A model generated the notes under the pieces. That model did not search any database and was not told the origin of the DNA. It saw nothing but the letters and a program-made list of their open reading frames with translations. A stretch of 64,000 nucleotides of DNA, from assembly GCF_001522545.3 (NCBI RefSeq), contig NC_031791.1, forward strand, positions 2,750,151-2,814,150, given 5' to 3'. Of the stretch, positions 24,297 through 36,270 are shown one piece after another. The position numbers were made by a program, and so were the translations under genes. Position 1 is the stretch's first letter. Every line of letters begins with the position of its first letter. The DNA is from Parus major (lineage: Eukaryota; Chordata; Aves; Passeriformes; Paridae).

Positions 24297-24770
24297 GGAA
24301 AAGCAAAACTGCTTGGGTTATTAGACTTCAATTTTTTTGGCTTGGTCTCTGGAATGAGTCTGAACCAGTGGTAAGTGTAACAACACTTCAGCCTGAGTGT
24401 GTTTGATGGAGCTGCTGTAAATGCTGGTTCTGTCTCTATCTTATCTGGAGGTGTGAGCTCTTAGCTCATAGACAGAGACTTATTCTTAGCTGAGCTCAGC
24501 TCCCTTTGGAGGCTTCGTACATCACAAAGTTAACTCCTTATCAGAACCTCCCCTGCTTTTATCAGCGTGACTTGAAACAGGGCAAGACAAGGCACTGAGC
24601 AGGAGAAACCTGAAACACTGCTGCTGCCATTCCAGATTCACATATCTGGAGTGTGTGAGAACATGGAATAACTCCCTTGGAGCTGGAACAGCCCTTTTAG
24701 GACGGAGGATGAGTATCCAAAAGGGACAGACAGTTCTCTGCCTTTCCAAACCCCCCAGCCTGGCTTGGGC

Positions 24771-24771
<1 letters not shown>

Positions 24772-24825
<54 letters not shown>
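24772..24825 (+). repeat. pure (CAG)18 triplet repeat
   Basis: Eighteen uninterrupted CAG triplets are followed directly by TGA in the CAG frame. The same DNA reads as poly-Ala or poly-Cys in minus-strand frames, which explains the long runs seen there. No exon context is recognised: upstream codons in the CAG frame (LAWA) look random, and no splice acceptor is convincing. It is most likely a non-coding trinucleotide microsatellite. Confidence 0.97.
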
Positions 24826-24826
<1 letters not shown>

Positions 24827-25074
24827 GAGGCTGGTATTGAATTTCCAAGAGGGCAAGCAGAAAGGGAAGAAAATTCCTTTGTAGCTCCTGGGCTGTCTGC
24901 TGGGAGCCCAGATTCCCTGCACAGCCGTGCGTGGAGCTGAGCACCACGCTCATCACTGCGGAACGTCTGCGATGCTGCTCATCCCTCCTGCCTCGTGCTG
25001 GATGGGAGTTAATCAAGAATTGCCAGCCTTGTGGAAGACAAAGAGAGCCCGCTGTGGGATTTGGGCTCAGCTGT

Positions 25075-25245
25075 GTCCTTTCAATAATTTATAATAAGTC
25101 TGGGGCTCTAATAACCTAATCGCAAGGATTTGGGGAAGGAGGCGATGAATTTGTTTGTTTCCTGCCAGCCACAGGTGATATTAAAGTGAAGAAAGGAAAA
25201 TTAATCCCCTTTTCTGATTTGTCTTATAAAAGATATGCAAATGGT
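25075..25245. other. AT-rich candidate conserved non-coding block
   Basis: It contains a perfect octamer ATGCAAAT (25235-25242) and 'tcaataatttataataagtc'. It is free of tandem repeats. Enhancer-like texture only. Confidence 0.2.
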
Positions 25246-25889
25246 GTGAGGGGCTGCTCAAAATGCTGGTGATTGCTGGATTGCCACGGGTGAATACTAA
25301 AGCAGTGCCTTGGAAAGCGAGGCTGTGGCAGCTCAGGAGTGCCAGGAGCATCTCTGCTGTTTGATCCCAATGTGCTGCAGGCTGGAATGATTCATGAGGT
25401 CATCCATGGAAGTCTGTAGATCCCACCAGAAGAATCTGGCTGAGGGAGGCAGGGAGGGTGGCCTTGGTCAGGCCAGCTTAGGCAGGCTGGGATATTAAAC
25501 ACAATCAGAGGGGAGCTGAGCTCTTGGGAGAAGAGCAGAACGATGCTGGAAGCCACAGGAGATGCAGTAGCAGACCCAAAGATGTTCACTGGGCTGGAGA
25601 GATTCCATGTATGAGCTCAGCTGTGGAATTCCTCCTCTGTGCTGGCTGCTGTTGGGGTGGGAGGTGGCAGAGCAGAAGGAGCCTCCGTGGTGTTTTGCAG
25701 ATGGGAGGCACAGCCTGAGCTTAGGCAGCCCAGACTATGGGATCCAGTGGGAGGGAGGAACTGGACTTGGAAATAGATTTACACGGCTCCAGGACTTCTC
25801 TCTTGTGCTGCAGGGCTGCTCCAAGCACAGGAACCCATTGTACTGAGCCGTGCATGAAAACCTCAGAGAAAGGTAAAATCATCAAGGAG

Positions 25890-26052
25890 TAAGAATCATA
25901 GAATGCCAGACAGGTTTGGGTTGGAAGAGAACTTAAAGCCCACCCTGTTCCACCCTGTGACACCTCCCACTGTCCCAGCCTGCTCCAAGCCCCGTCCAAC
26001 CTGGTCTTGGACACTTCCAGGGATCCAGGGGCAGTCACAGCTTCCAGTCTTC
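25890..26052 (-). repeat. CR1 LINE, 3' part
   Basis: 'aagaatcatagaatgccaga' then 'caggtttgggttggaagaga', 'cactgtcccagcctgctcca' and 'ggacacttccagggatccag'. The match stops at 'gtcacagcttcc', where the next sequence is unrelated, so the copy is 5'-truncated. Confidence 0.9.
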
Positions 26053-26214
26053 AAACTGGAGAGCACATCAGTGAAGGCTCTGATTTGTGTTCCTGGCCTT
26101 GTGGGGTTTGGAGCCAGCCTGTTTGGGGGGTGGGTGCCAACCATCCCTGCCTCCCTGACCTCCGGAAATCCTGCTGCATGGGAGACAGCCTGTCATCTCA
26201 TGTTTGCAAGTGCT

Positions 26215-26345
26215 TTTCAATTTAATACATTTTAATCAGAAAATTAATCAGGAAACACCAGTTCAGCAAGATAATTGAACAATGAAGAGACACGATAATT
26301 ACTGTTTAGTCTAATTAACTTTGTTAAGTCTTTATTGGGAACAGA
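26215..26345. other. AT-rich candidate conserved non-coding block
   Basis: Repeated 'aatcag' and 'ttaatca' motifs and 'gtctaattaactttgttaag' form a block rich in TAAT cores. It is a possible homeodomain-bound enhancer, judged by texture only. Confidence 0.25.
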
Positions 26346-26970
26346 GACTTCCTGAGTGAAACTTATTAAATGGTTCTCCCTGGAAAACAGAATCCCCATC
26401 AAACAGGCTTTGTTCCTTACACTGTTGGTTAGGAACTGGGTGCTGTCTTTAAATCATGATTAGGGAAGCCAGCAGGTGGGTTCTGAGAAAACTCTGAGTT
26501 ACTTTTCAGCCTCTTCTCCTCCATCCTCAGTTCATTTACATCTCTTTCATCCAGGGTTCTCCTCCTCCCTGCTTTCCAGGTAGGCAGAGTTTGATTGCCA
26601 ACAAAACCCACAGGGCTATGCAGCCCCACGATGCTGCCTCCTCCTGCATCCACACTTGGCTTTGCTCCCATCTCTCATCCTCATGTGTATGGAGAATGGG
26701 CAGGTGATGGAGATTTGCAGCAGTGAAGCCTGGGGTGTTTGCTGCAATAAATAGATCTAAAAATATCAAATATCAAAATACCCAAACCTTTGGTGGGGCT
26801 CTGACAGGAGTGAGCTGCTGGGAAAACCCTGCTTGAGTGGTATATTGAGGGGATCTGTGGGTTGGGGGAAGGCTGGGGTGGGATGGGGAGGTATTTGGGC
26901 ACTGCCAGCACCACAATGCTGCCACAGAATATTCACACCAGGCCAGAAAAGGAGACCCTGGTGAAAGCCC

Positions 26971-27008
26971 CCAGGAATGAAACCTGGCTCCAGGAATGAA
27001 ACCTGCCT
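26971..27008 (+). repeat. 19-bp direct duplication
   Basis: The 19-bp segment ccaggaatgaaacctggct is followed at once by a copy differing by one base. This is a recent tandem duplication. Confidence 0.9.
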
Positions 27009-27059
27009 CCATGCCTGCTGTGCTCCTTGGCTCTGACCTCTGTCCTTGCAGGCTCTGTC

Positions 27060-27440
27060 AGGACTCAAATAAATAATCCATGTTGATTGAGGAATATTAA
27101 TGGCTTCAGGAGCTGTGTCTGCCTGGACAGGAATTAGCATGAAAGAGCCGCTCTGTCTGGGCCGGTGTCTCCTCTGCTTTTGCTTGGCTTTGCTTTCCTG
27201 TAAGGGCGTAGCATGAAATATTTATCACTTCAGAATGAAGGATTAAACATAAATATTGAAATGAACTTGATTGGCTTTTGATCTGCTGAGAGAGCCCTTT
27301 GGCTGGCCAGGCTCCAGCCAGAACTGCCCCACCGGCAGCTCGTGCATTATTCATGGTGGGATAGGTCAGGAAGAGGAGAGAGCTCGGGATATCGACCCGA
27401 CAGAGGGATGTGATTTAATAATCCCTGACTCCTGGGGTTA
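27060..27440. other. candidate conserved non-coding block
   Basis: About 380 bases are without tandem repeats or CR1. They mix AT-rich homeodomain-like motifs ('gaggaatattaatggctt', 'gtgcattattcatgg') with retained CpGs ('gccggtg', 'gggcgtag', 'ctcgggatatcgacccgac'). This is one of the most enhancer-like stretches in the window by eye. Part of the sequence is open in one frame (27271-27543), but no splice pair supports coding. Confidence 0.32.
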
Positions 27441-29094
27441 TCTGCTTGAGGCAGGGAACCAGGGGAAACTCAGGAGCTCAGCCTTCACTCTCAGTTTCAG
27501 TCGTGGCAAACCTGAGACATCCTCTTCTCACCCAGGGATGTGAATCTGTGTGGCTGGGCAGAACCCGGCTTCCCTGGGGACTCAGTGCCTGGAACACGCT
27601 GTAGCCCCTGGGCTGTTGGAGGTGAGGCTGCTTTGTTTGCTGTCAACACTTCCTGCAACCACAGAGATGCTTCTACAACAAAACATCTCCCTTTTTCAAC
27701 ACCCAGGTGTCCGAATGAGCAATTTTGCAGGAGAAAAATGGCTCTGAGTGAATGCTTTGCTACTTCTCTGGTTTTCAGTGAGTGTCTTAGACTGTACCCA
27801 GCACACTCTGCCCCACTTCAGACATTGTTTTCATTACAACAATGGTACAGAATGGGTCCTCACAAATCCTGTTCTCTCCTGTAGTTAATTCATGGAATTC
27901 AGAGCCTGAGTGTTTTGAGTTCTTTGTCGGTGAGTGACGCTGTGATTGAATTTATAATTTATTTGATCCAATTTGTAATTAAAGGAAGTGCTCTCCCACT
28001 CTGTGTGGTTGGGTTTTTCCACCCATGTCATCCTGCAGAGCAGCCCCAAATTGTTCAATGCTGTGTTCAGCCCCAAAGCACATGGGACAATTCATTACTC
28101 CTCTTTTTTCTGGGTCACCCAGTGCCAGGCATCATTTTGTTGTGTGGAATCACGACTCAAGACATGGCTCTGTTGGGAGGGAACATTTTGGAAAGTGCAG
28201 TCAACAGCATTGCCTACTTGTGCATTTCCTCTTTTTCTCCTCTCACCCCATTAATTCCTGAGCAAACTGCTGGTTCTTGTGGGATCTGGCAGGATCCTTT
28301 CACCAGGGACAGGCATGGGATAGTTCTTCTAGAGGGTTGACTCTTGAGGAACCTTCTGATGTAACTTTTCCCTCCTGTCCTCTCCCACAGCATCACACAG
28401 AAAATAGAATTGCTGGAACCTTAAAGCACTTCCCCATCTGAACCAGGGAGTTAATTATTATTTAAGAGGGACAATTGGGCAAGGTTAAAAGCTGTGAAAG
28501 AAAAGAAGGGGAAAAATAAAAAGCTGAAATTGCAAAAAGAGGGGGAAGGAGAAAGATGCTGTTCTCTAGCGTGGTTTTATATGGAACAATATCTGCAGTT
28601 TCAAGGTGGAAGACAAGTAGAATGATCCTTTCTCATTTCCTTTTCCTGCAGCCATTCCAGGACAATGAGATTGCTTTTCTCCTTCAGAAGGACAGATAGG
28701 AAGTGGTGACCCTGCTAGTTTTGTTTCAGCCCAATTTGGTGGCCATGCAAATGGTTTGACTCCTTGTGCCTTGAAGAAATAGACCACCAACCTTTGTGGT
28801 GTTCAGCAAATCACATCCTAAAGCTCTTCTGTGCTCTGCTGCCCTGAGAAGTCAAATCCCTGTGGAACCAAATCCTGTTTGTCTTGTGGCTGAACAGCAA
28901 AGGGATTCCAGACCTGGTGGGAAGGGCAAGTCCCAAGGCACCTGCATGGAGCAGGTAATTAAGAATATCATAAAGTCTTCATGGGTGCTTCAGCTTTCTC
29001 TGCAGGGTGGTTTTGCCCCTGTAAACAGCAGTCATTTGGCTGTGCTGAGAGAACTCCAAAGGCAAAAGCAGTGACAGGGTTGTGTTTGGGTGTG

Positions 29095-29445
29095 CTGAGC
29101 CATCCCCTCCTTGTCCCTGGGCAGCTCCAATGCCATCTTTTCCATGAAGAAATTCCTCCTTATACCCACCCTGAGCCTCCCCTGGCCCAGCCTGAGGCCG
29201 TTCCCTCTCCTCCTGTCCCTGTTCCCTGGGAGCAGAACCCAAACCCCCTGGCTGTTCCCTCCTGGCAGGGAGTTGTGCAGAGACACAAGGTCCCCCCTGG
29301 TCCCCATTTCTCCAGGCTCAGCCCCTTTCCCAGCTCCTTCAGGAATTCTCCAGCCACTTCCCACAGCTCCATTCCCTGCCCTGGACACTCTCCAGCCCTT
29401 CAGGGTCTCTCCTGCCATGAGGGGCCAGAGCTGGACTCAGCTCTC
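29095..29445 (-). repeat. CR1 LINE internal fragment
   Basis: 'tgaagaaattcctccttata', 'ctgttccctgggagcagaac', 'gttgtgcagagacacaaggt', 'tctccaggctcagccccttt' and 'ggggccagagctggactcag' together are the reverse of the CR1 region upstream of the 3' end. The canonical 3' terminus is missing. The 247-residue plus-strand frame at 28981-29724 is largely this repeat read antisense and is not a gene. Confidence 0.88.
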
Positions 29446-29902
29446 ATTCCATGCTTCCCTCAAGGATGCAGAGCTGATCTGGAGTTCACAAACCTCGGGC
29501 AGAGAGCAGAGAGCTTGGGAATATTTTTACCAACAAAGGCTGCTCCTGAGCTCCCAGACCTTTGTGTTTATGCAGTGACAGAGGAGATTTGCCTCACCTC
29601 ACCGTTCAGAGCTACAAATTTCTTCCCTGCTCTGTTGGCAGTGAGTCCCGGGCTCCTGAAGAACCTGCTCCATGCTGTTCAGTTTTTCCACAGCTCCTTG
29701 TGCAGCCTTTTTTCTTTGCCATAAACCCTTAATTTGGTGCTTCCAGCACTCACCTTGTCTGATTTCCCTCTCTGAAACAGGCAGAATGTTAAATAAATGC
29801 CTGTTGGTCATTAAAGCCCTATTTACAGCTCTGGAACAGTCACAGAACCTGCTTGCAGAATTGTCACCGTGTAAATAGACCAATAATAAATGTAAATGTA
29901 CA

Positions 29903-29930
29903 TTTAACTCCCATGTAAATGGGAGTTAAA
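29903..29930. repeat. perfect 12-bp palindromic hairpin, GTAA loop
   Basis: tttaactcccat (29903-29914) and atgggagttaaa (29919-29930) are exact reverse complements separated by gtaa. As RNA the loop would be GUAA, a stable GNRA tetraloop. No T run or miRNA-sized arm is present, so neither a terminator nor a miRNA precursor is supported. Confidence 0.95.
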
Positions 29931-30540
29931 AGCTTTGGGATGTATGGAAAGCTGTAATTTGCTGACTACCAGGGCTTGATAGTGGTTGTATTGTGAAATC
30001 TATTCCCAAGCATCCACAGAAACCTGACCCCACTCCAAAGAGGCCAGATCAGAGGAAAATACTGGGAATGCAGGAGAATAACTGGAGCAGCAGGAGTTTT
30101 GCTGGATTGGTTTGTGTGGAGATGGGACTGTGCTGGTGTGGTTGCTGTGTCTCCCATCAGCTTTGAACCAGCTGAAGATCTGCTGAGCTCCAATTCATGG
30201 AAAGCCACCAAAGACATGCTGGCTTTTCTATCCTCACTGCTTTTCCACTGCTAATTTGTTGAAGTTCCTCAGGAAGTCACTTCTTTCCCATCTGGCTCTT
30301 CCTTGGGATTGTTGCCCTTCCCCAGTGCTGATGCTCAGGATCTGGTGCACATTAAATGTGGTTTTCCTAAAGCTTCCATGGAGCTCTGCAGAATGGATTT
30401 ATGTACTAATCCCACTGAGCTCTCTCCAGCAGGATTTCTGTAGGGTGTGGGTTTGGTTTTGCATGAACATCCCCTTCACCTGAAGGTGTCTTCAGATGTT
30501 ACTGGGCTTTATTTAAATTATGCCCCTGTTTGGGGGAAAG

Positions 30541-30587
30541 AAAAAAGAGAAAATAGAAAAAAAAAAAAAAAAGAAAAAGGAAGAGGA
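30541..30587 (+). repeat. A-rich low-complexity tract
   Basis: Nearly pure A/G with an 18-base A run ('agaaaaaaaaaaaaaaaaaa'). It could be a decayed poly-A tail, but no retrocopy body is recognised upstream. Confidence 0.85.
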
Positions 30588-30639
30588 GTCAGTAACATAA
30601 ATTAAGCCTTCAAATGCATGTGCAGTTCTCTGTGACACA

Positions 30640-30990
30640 AACTTTGCTCTTGGGGTTTATGATGCTAATAAAGTACTATTCACTGCTAACAGCTCTTTCC
30701 TTCCTGGCCTCGCAAACAGAGACAAATAAGTGCCTGTATTGAAGGAGTTCACATTTTATGTCTCTTTGCATCAATATGGCCCTGCTTTATTGACATTTTT
30801 AGGTAGAAACTGGCTGGTCATGTCTGAACTATATTAACTATTATTTATTATTTGGGCTGAGGACCCGAACCCTCCTTGTTCTAGGTGGTTGTGCATACAA
30901 ATCAATACTATTTGTATCCCAAAGAGCCTCTAAATATTATGAGAGACAAGAGCTAAGTGAGATAAAAAGTGCAAGAAGCAGCGAGGTGGT
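30640..30990. other. strongest candidate conserved non-coding block
   Basis: About 350 bases have no repeat signature. AT-rich motifs are dense ('aactatattaactattattt', 'aaagtactattcactgctaa'), and there is a perfect inverted repeat with atacaaat (30895-30902) and atttgtat (30910-30917) around a 7-base loop. There is no open frame of note in the core. The texture is that of a deeply conserved vertebrate enhancer. Confidence 0.38.
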
Positions 30991-33900
30991 TTGTGTAGGA
31001 GGTGCTGGGGAACAGCACGAGCAGCCACAGCGATGGAGAAACATTGCCAAGGGTTTGTGGCAGATTCCTGAGCATGGAGAAGGTGGCACAGAGGTTTCTG
31101 ATCTAATTAACCCACAGATTAATGAGAATTAATGAGACCCAGGAAATGGTCCTGCCTCAGGAGAACCACCTCACCCAAGGGCTGGTGTTTCATGAGGGCC
31201 TGTGCTGTCCCTGGTGTGCTCTTAGATTTCATCCACCAGGTGCTCACAAGGGAAGTAATTTGAGGTGATCACCAATACTAATTTTGTGTCATGTGTAAGA
31301 TAAATCATGTAAGGAAGTGCCTGAGTAGGGCAGCATGGATTGGAGCCAGCCCCTTTACACATGACCTGGCTGGCTCCAGGATGGCCTGGGAGTTCCAGGG
31401 CATCTCTTCCTGGTGGGATGTTTGTTCTTCTGTTGGAAAATCTGGAGTGGTCTGCTTGGGAGAAGTCTGATGGTCATTTAACTGTGGTGGTTTGGTACCT
31501 CTTTAAGGGCATCCAGGTCCACGTGGGTCCCAGACAATTTTCCAGGAGAGAGCAGAGTGTCAGGGGTGAAGTCCCATGTTGGAGAAGATGTGGTTTGAAA
31601 GATATTGGTCTGGATTTTCCATCAGAATTTTTGATCACTCTAATCCAGAACAACTTCACACAACTTAGCCATAAATAGAACATTTCTTTCTTCTTGTTTC
31701 CTTGTCCAGCTCTTTGCTGGGACACTGAAAAATGCCCCATGTGACCCAGAGATTTGGGTATGGAGCTGTTTGGGGAAACCACAGTGGAAACCCAGTGCAG
31801 AACCCAGCCCTCAAAATTGGATTAACCTTTAGGAAGAGCTCCTAAGGAAGTGGTTTGTCCCCTTCAAGGCACTCTCAAGCCCTGACAAAGTGACTTGGCT
31901 GTTGAAGCATTTGTCACATGGACAAGGAAGAGTCAAATTCAGTTCTTGGAGTGCAGGGAGAGGAACCTCTCCCCATGGAAGAACCTATGGAAGATCTGCC
32001 TTCCCACCTTGTTGACTTCCCTGGATTTCTCCTCAGCGCTGCTCCAGTGGGAACAGTCCTGGCCCCACTGAGAGTCTCCAGCAGTGAGGTTTGAGTTGGC
32101 CTGGAGCGTGTGATTTCCTTACACCATGGAAATCTCTCTGCTTAATTTTCCAGCTTTTTAGGACCTGGACTAGTTTCTAAAAATAGAGCTTTATTCCTCA
32201 TGTTCACTTTCTAAAGGACAATGACAGAAGAGAGAGGGAGAGCGAGAGGGAGGGAGAAAATGCCATAAACTGGGACATTTTGTTATCACATTCCCTGCAC
32301 ATCTGGGAGCTCTTTCAGTACATAATTTCTGCCTAATGCTGTTCACAGGCTGCAGCCCCATGCACAGCCCCTCAGAAGCTGTTGGGATGTTGTGGTCCCT
32401 GCTCTGCAAATTGAGCATGACCTCCTGGCCAGGTGTTCAGCTCAGGGAGGGAAATTCTGCATTCCTTCCCTTTGCTCTGTGAGATTCTGGCCAGGCCACT
32501 GGGTTTGGAGGCTCTGAAAACCTCATTGCTCCCTAATTCCCTGCACTGGGTGGGTCCTAAAGAGAATTCTGTGGGGAGGTCTTGGTGCTCTGCAAAGCTG
32601 ACATTGGGTGTTTGGGGGGAATTCCTTTCCATGCCTGAATTTTCTCTGTAGAAAACATCAGCTTATAATGAAATGGAGAAATTATTCCATTTTTCTGTTA
32701 TTTAAAGGAAATCCAGCCACAGAAATTAATCCAGCAACCTGGATATGACTAAGAAACAGTCTCTGTGCAACGTCCTCCTTTCTCTTCTGTCACCAACATT
32801 AAAAGAAGCTCTACAATTCAAAATATTTTGTTGAATTTCCTGACTCTTTAAAATGCCATTGAAACAGAACTTTTAGGGGAAAAACTGTAATTGTTTCCCT
32901 ACCTTTCCTTGGGATTATGTTATGTCTTAATTGCATAATCCCAAAATTTTGGGGATCCTCATCCTGAGGATGAGGGCAGGCTGGTGCTGGGACAGCTGGA
33001 GGCAGCTCCCAGGGAGAATATTTGGTACATATGGTGGCAGATAATGGATGAATGCAGGATTAAGGCAAAGATGATTGAGTAAACTTCTGCTATCTCCACC
33101 TGGAAGTGGTGTCTGTCCATGCCACATGGTGAAGGTGATAAATTGTAGTGAATTTGTGATCTGAAGCCATCAAATTTCCTCGCCGTCTTTCTTAACCTTG
33201 GGACAAATTAAATCAAGTTCTGCTGTGAAGCCTAAAGACATAAAATTTGTTAGCTGTAACAGCACATCCTGCCAAGCAGTCAGAACTCCCTGGTATTAAT
33301 TACTTTATTCTCTAAGTTAAGTAAATGATGTGATATCTGGATTCAGGGGGAAGCCACCCAGGAGTACATAAAGGATGTGAAGATTTTCCTGTCAATGAAC
33401 ATCCAAACTCTGTTGCTAATTTGCTGTGGAGGGAAATAATCGGTTCTAAAGTGCCTCCATTCCTGAGTGAGATCCTGGCAAACAGGAGCATCATTGACAG
33501 GACATCAGGAGTGGTGCATCCCAGTGCTACTGGGATTTGTGCTGGGTGCTGGGGTGGCTGCTGGGGGTCCCTCTTCCCATTTGTTTTGCTCTTCTGGAAT
33601 GAGCATCATCCCAGCCTGTGGATTCCTTGGCTGTGCTCCCCAGCTGCCGTTGGTTTCCCTCAGCTCTGAGAACACAAATCCATGGATGAACATCTCCCCA
33701 CCTGCCCCACATGAACCCAGGTGGGCCCAAAGCCCCTCATACAGAGGGTGAAGTCATCCCCCCTGCTCTGGCTGTGGGCTGGAGATCCCTGCTCTGATTT
33801 CTCTGAGTCTCCTCATCTCCCTACAAGAAGTGTCTTGCAAACCCAGCTGACAGCCAGTCCACACTGCTGGGTAGTTCAGTGATTCACTACCCCATTGAAA

Positions 33901-34769
33901 AAAAAACAACAAAACACATTATTTTGAATTCAAATTTGCCTGCCTTTAATCTCTACTAAGAGATTCTGTCTTGGCTCATCTCTGCCAGGTTAAAGAGCCC
34001 TCAGTATCTGAGAGTTTCTTCCTGTAAAAGTGTTTGTGCACTATAATCAAATTACCTTTTAAATTTCTTCCTGATAAGTTTAAGGAGATTAATCTTTTCA
34101 CAGTCTCCATTCCAAAGCCATTTATTTCCATGAGCCTGAGTCACTCACAGGCCTTCTGAGCACCCCCTCTCCAAATCTGTGACTTGCCAGAATGCACAGA
34201 CACTGCAAATAGGTGCAATGATGTTAAACTGAGCTCTGAAATAGCCCAGGGGGTTGGGTCAGGTCTTGTCCTGCTTCTCCATCCTGGCTCAGGTGGGGCA
34301 GGAAGGAGCCCAGGACATCACACCAGTGAGGAACTAGTCAGAGAGCCCAACACCTGCCCTTGGTTATGGAGGGAAACGTGTCAGAAGCAGCTGTGGGACT
34401 GGAAGCCAAATTTCAGGTGCAGCAACACTTTTCTGATGCAAAGCTGGTGTCAGTGAGCCTGGGAAAAGCAGGCAGAGAGCTCCCCACACATCCCGGTCTG
34501 AAACGCTTCTTCACCGTTCCCGTGGCTCAGGTCAACTTCCATCTGTCATTCCTTCCCTCCCTGGTGGAAGATGGAGAACAGCTACCGGGAAAAAGGTGCT
34601 AAATGGCTGCCTGATTTATTATCTTCATTATTTTACTGAGGCAGCTGTGCTTGGCATTATCCTGTGGGGAATGTTTGTATTCAGCCTCTGAGATCAGCCC
34701 TGCACCAGCAGCTCAGTGTTTCTGCTGCCATTTCCTGGGATGGCCACTTTGCCCAGCTTCTTAAATCCA
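30991..34769. other. unassigned non-coding stretch
   Basis: A purine-rich GAGAGGGA tract lies at 32227-32260 and a short A run with 'acaacaaaac' at 33899-33917. No CR1 copy is recognised in almost 4 kb, which is longer than elsewhere. Short open frames such as 34360-34602 are not supported by splice signals I trust. Confidence 0.45.
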
Positions 34770-35230
34770 AAGCAAAGCTTTTTGAGAACTTTAAGACCTG
34801 CATTTCATGAAGACCGTATTAAAAGGACTAAGAATTGAGGCTATTTTTAGAAAAGGCTAAGCATTAAAATGCAAAAAAGGCACGAGGCAAGGTGGACAGG
34901 GAGGCTGCTCTTGCAGCTCGTTAGCACGTCCTGCCCTGAGCACCACTGCACCCTCCCTCTGCTGTTAAACTTAATTTATACTGTAAAAAAAGGAGGGGAG
35001 AGTTTAAAAAAAAATATGCAAAATCTCAATCCTGCCGGGTGCTGAGTGCTGCCTTGGGAAGCACTGAGCTGGCAGGAGCTGGGGCTGCTCAGCCCCTCTC
35101 AAACACTCCTCTTCCTCCTCTTTTATTGTCAGCTCAACTGCAAAGCCAGCCATAAAACAGGCAGGAGATTCCAATAAAATAAAACCATTTCTAAGGGTTA
35201 CGATACAGATATTTCACTGTACAGAGTCAT
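34770..35230. other. candidate conserved non-coding block
   Basis: AT-rich motifs ('cgtattaaaaggactaagaa', 'cttaatttatactg', 'ccaataaaataaaaccattt', 'ttacgatacagatatttcac') occur without tandem repeats. The block may be two elements separated by a GC-richer middle at 35030-35110. Confidence 0.28.
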
Positions 35231-35675
35231 TCCAGAGGGCAAAATCCTTTGGAGAAAGGGAGGAAGATGTTCTGGATCCTACAGCCGGAGGGATGGAGGG
35301 GAGGGATGGTGGAGGGGACGATGTGAGCCCAGGGCTGAAGCTGGGCCAGTCCCTGCGGAGCTGTCCCATGGCTGTGGCAGCATCACTCAGCGTGAGCAGG
35401 CCTTGGGAGGAGCATTCCGACCTTAAATCATCACCCAAATTACTGCTGCACGTTCTGGTTCAGCACTCACTGGCCTTATTTAGAGTTCAGGCAGCAGACG
35501 ACATTTCCTTGGAGGTTTGGAAGCTGAGGGTAAACTGCAGGTACAAAATACTGCACTACATTTCAGGTGATGTAAAAGCGAGGGGTGGTCGCTGCCAGCT
35601 CCCTCTGAAGATGCCTGGGAAGAGGTGAGCTCCTTCCAAAGGGCTGTTGGTGCCTCTAGGAATTAATCCCAGATT

Positions 35676-35748
35676 CTGCTGGTCTCAGGAGTTGGAATTT
35701 GAGGATCCTGGTGGGTCCCTTCTAATTCAGAATATTTTATGATTCCTG
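35676..35748 (+). repeat. CR1 LINE 3' end fragment
   Basis: 'ggagttggaatttgaggatc' and 'ggtgggtcccttctaattca' are followed by 'gaatattttatgattcc'. This is a diverged CR1 3' terminus in forward orientation. Confidence 0.75.
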
Positions 35749-35751
35749 GGC

Positions 35752-36270
35752 ATGTGGCAGATGAGCATTCAGCTCCCCAGGGAACAGGACATGGTGATAA
35801 AAACCACTCCTGGACTGAAGCTGCCTTCTATTCCAGCTGTGGAACACGGCCTTGATCCTTGCTGTAAGCTCAAATCCCAACCAATGCAATTAATTAATGG
35901 TAACAGCAGCAGCTCAGAGCTGTCCCCTGAGGTGTGGGTGCTTCAGCAGCCCCAGGCCATGAGACCCCAGTGCAGGGATTTCCATGAGGGCTGGAGAACA
36001 GCCCGGACCCACTGGGGCTCTGCTCATTCCCTGGCTGGGCAGGACTGCCTGGGAAGGCAAGCCTGGAGCACGGGGAGGGGCAGGCTGAACCAGGAGGATC
36101 ATTTCCATATTACACAGAGACTTGAGCAGCAGGATGAGTTTGAGAGAGTCCTTCAGGAGGCACCTCGTGCCCATAAATGCTCCCCGCTCTCTCCAGAAGC
36201 CATAAAACCCTGTGGTAACGAGCGTCGTGACAACCATAAACCTGTTGTTTCCATTCCCCGTGATTTGTGA
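35752..36270 (+). other. 172-codon open frame without recognised function
   Basis: This is one of the longer frames free of recognised repeats. The product is hydrophilic, with Gln, Arg and Glu in its second half (RLEQQDEFERVLQEAP). No signal peptide, domain or splice context is recognised. The opposite strand is open for 145 codons over much of the same stretch, which argues for chance in moderately GC-rich DNA. It would be of interest only if transcription or conservation were shown. Confidence 0.12.

Noticed and set aside
24522..25016. Minus-strand frames with poly-Cys or poly-Ala runs
   Set aside because: They are products of reading the (CAG)18 repeat in other frames.
28981..29724. 247-residue plus-strand frame
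   Set aside because: Most of it is antisense CR1 (29095-29445). The peptide has no domain, and the frame is open because the repeat is C-rich.
29903..29930. miRNA precursor or intrinsic terminator
   Set aside because: The stem is only 12 bp with a 4-base loop, too short for a miRNA precursor, and rho-independent terminators do not apply in a vertebrate genome.
31478..31780. Possible solo LTR starting near 'gtggtggtttggtacc'
   Set aside because: The start resembles some songbird LTRs, but I cannot find a matching end, target-site duplication or second LTR, so I do not call it.
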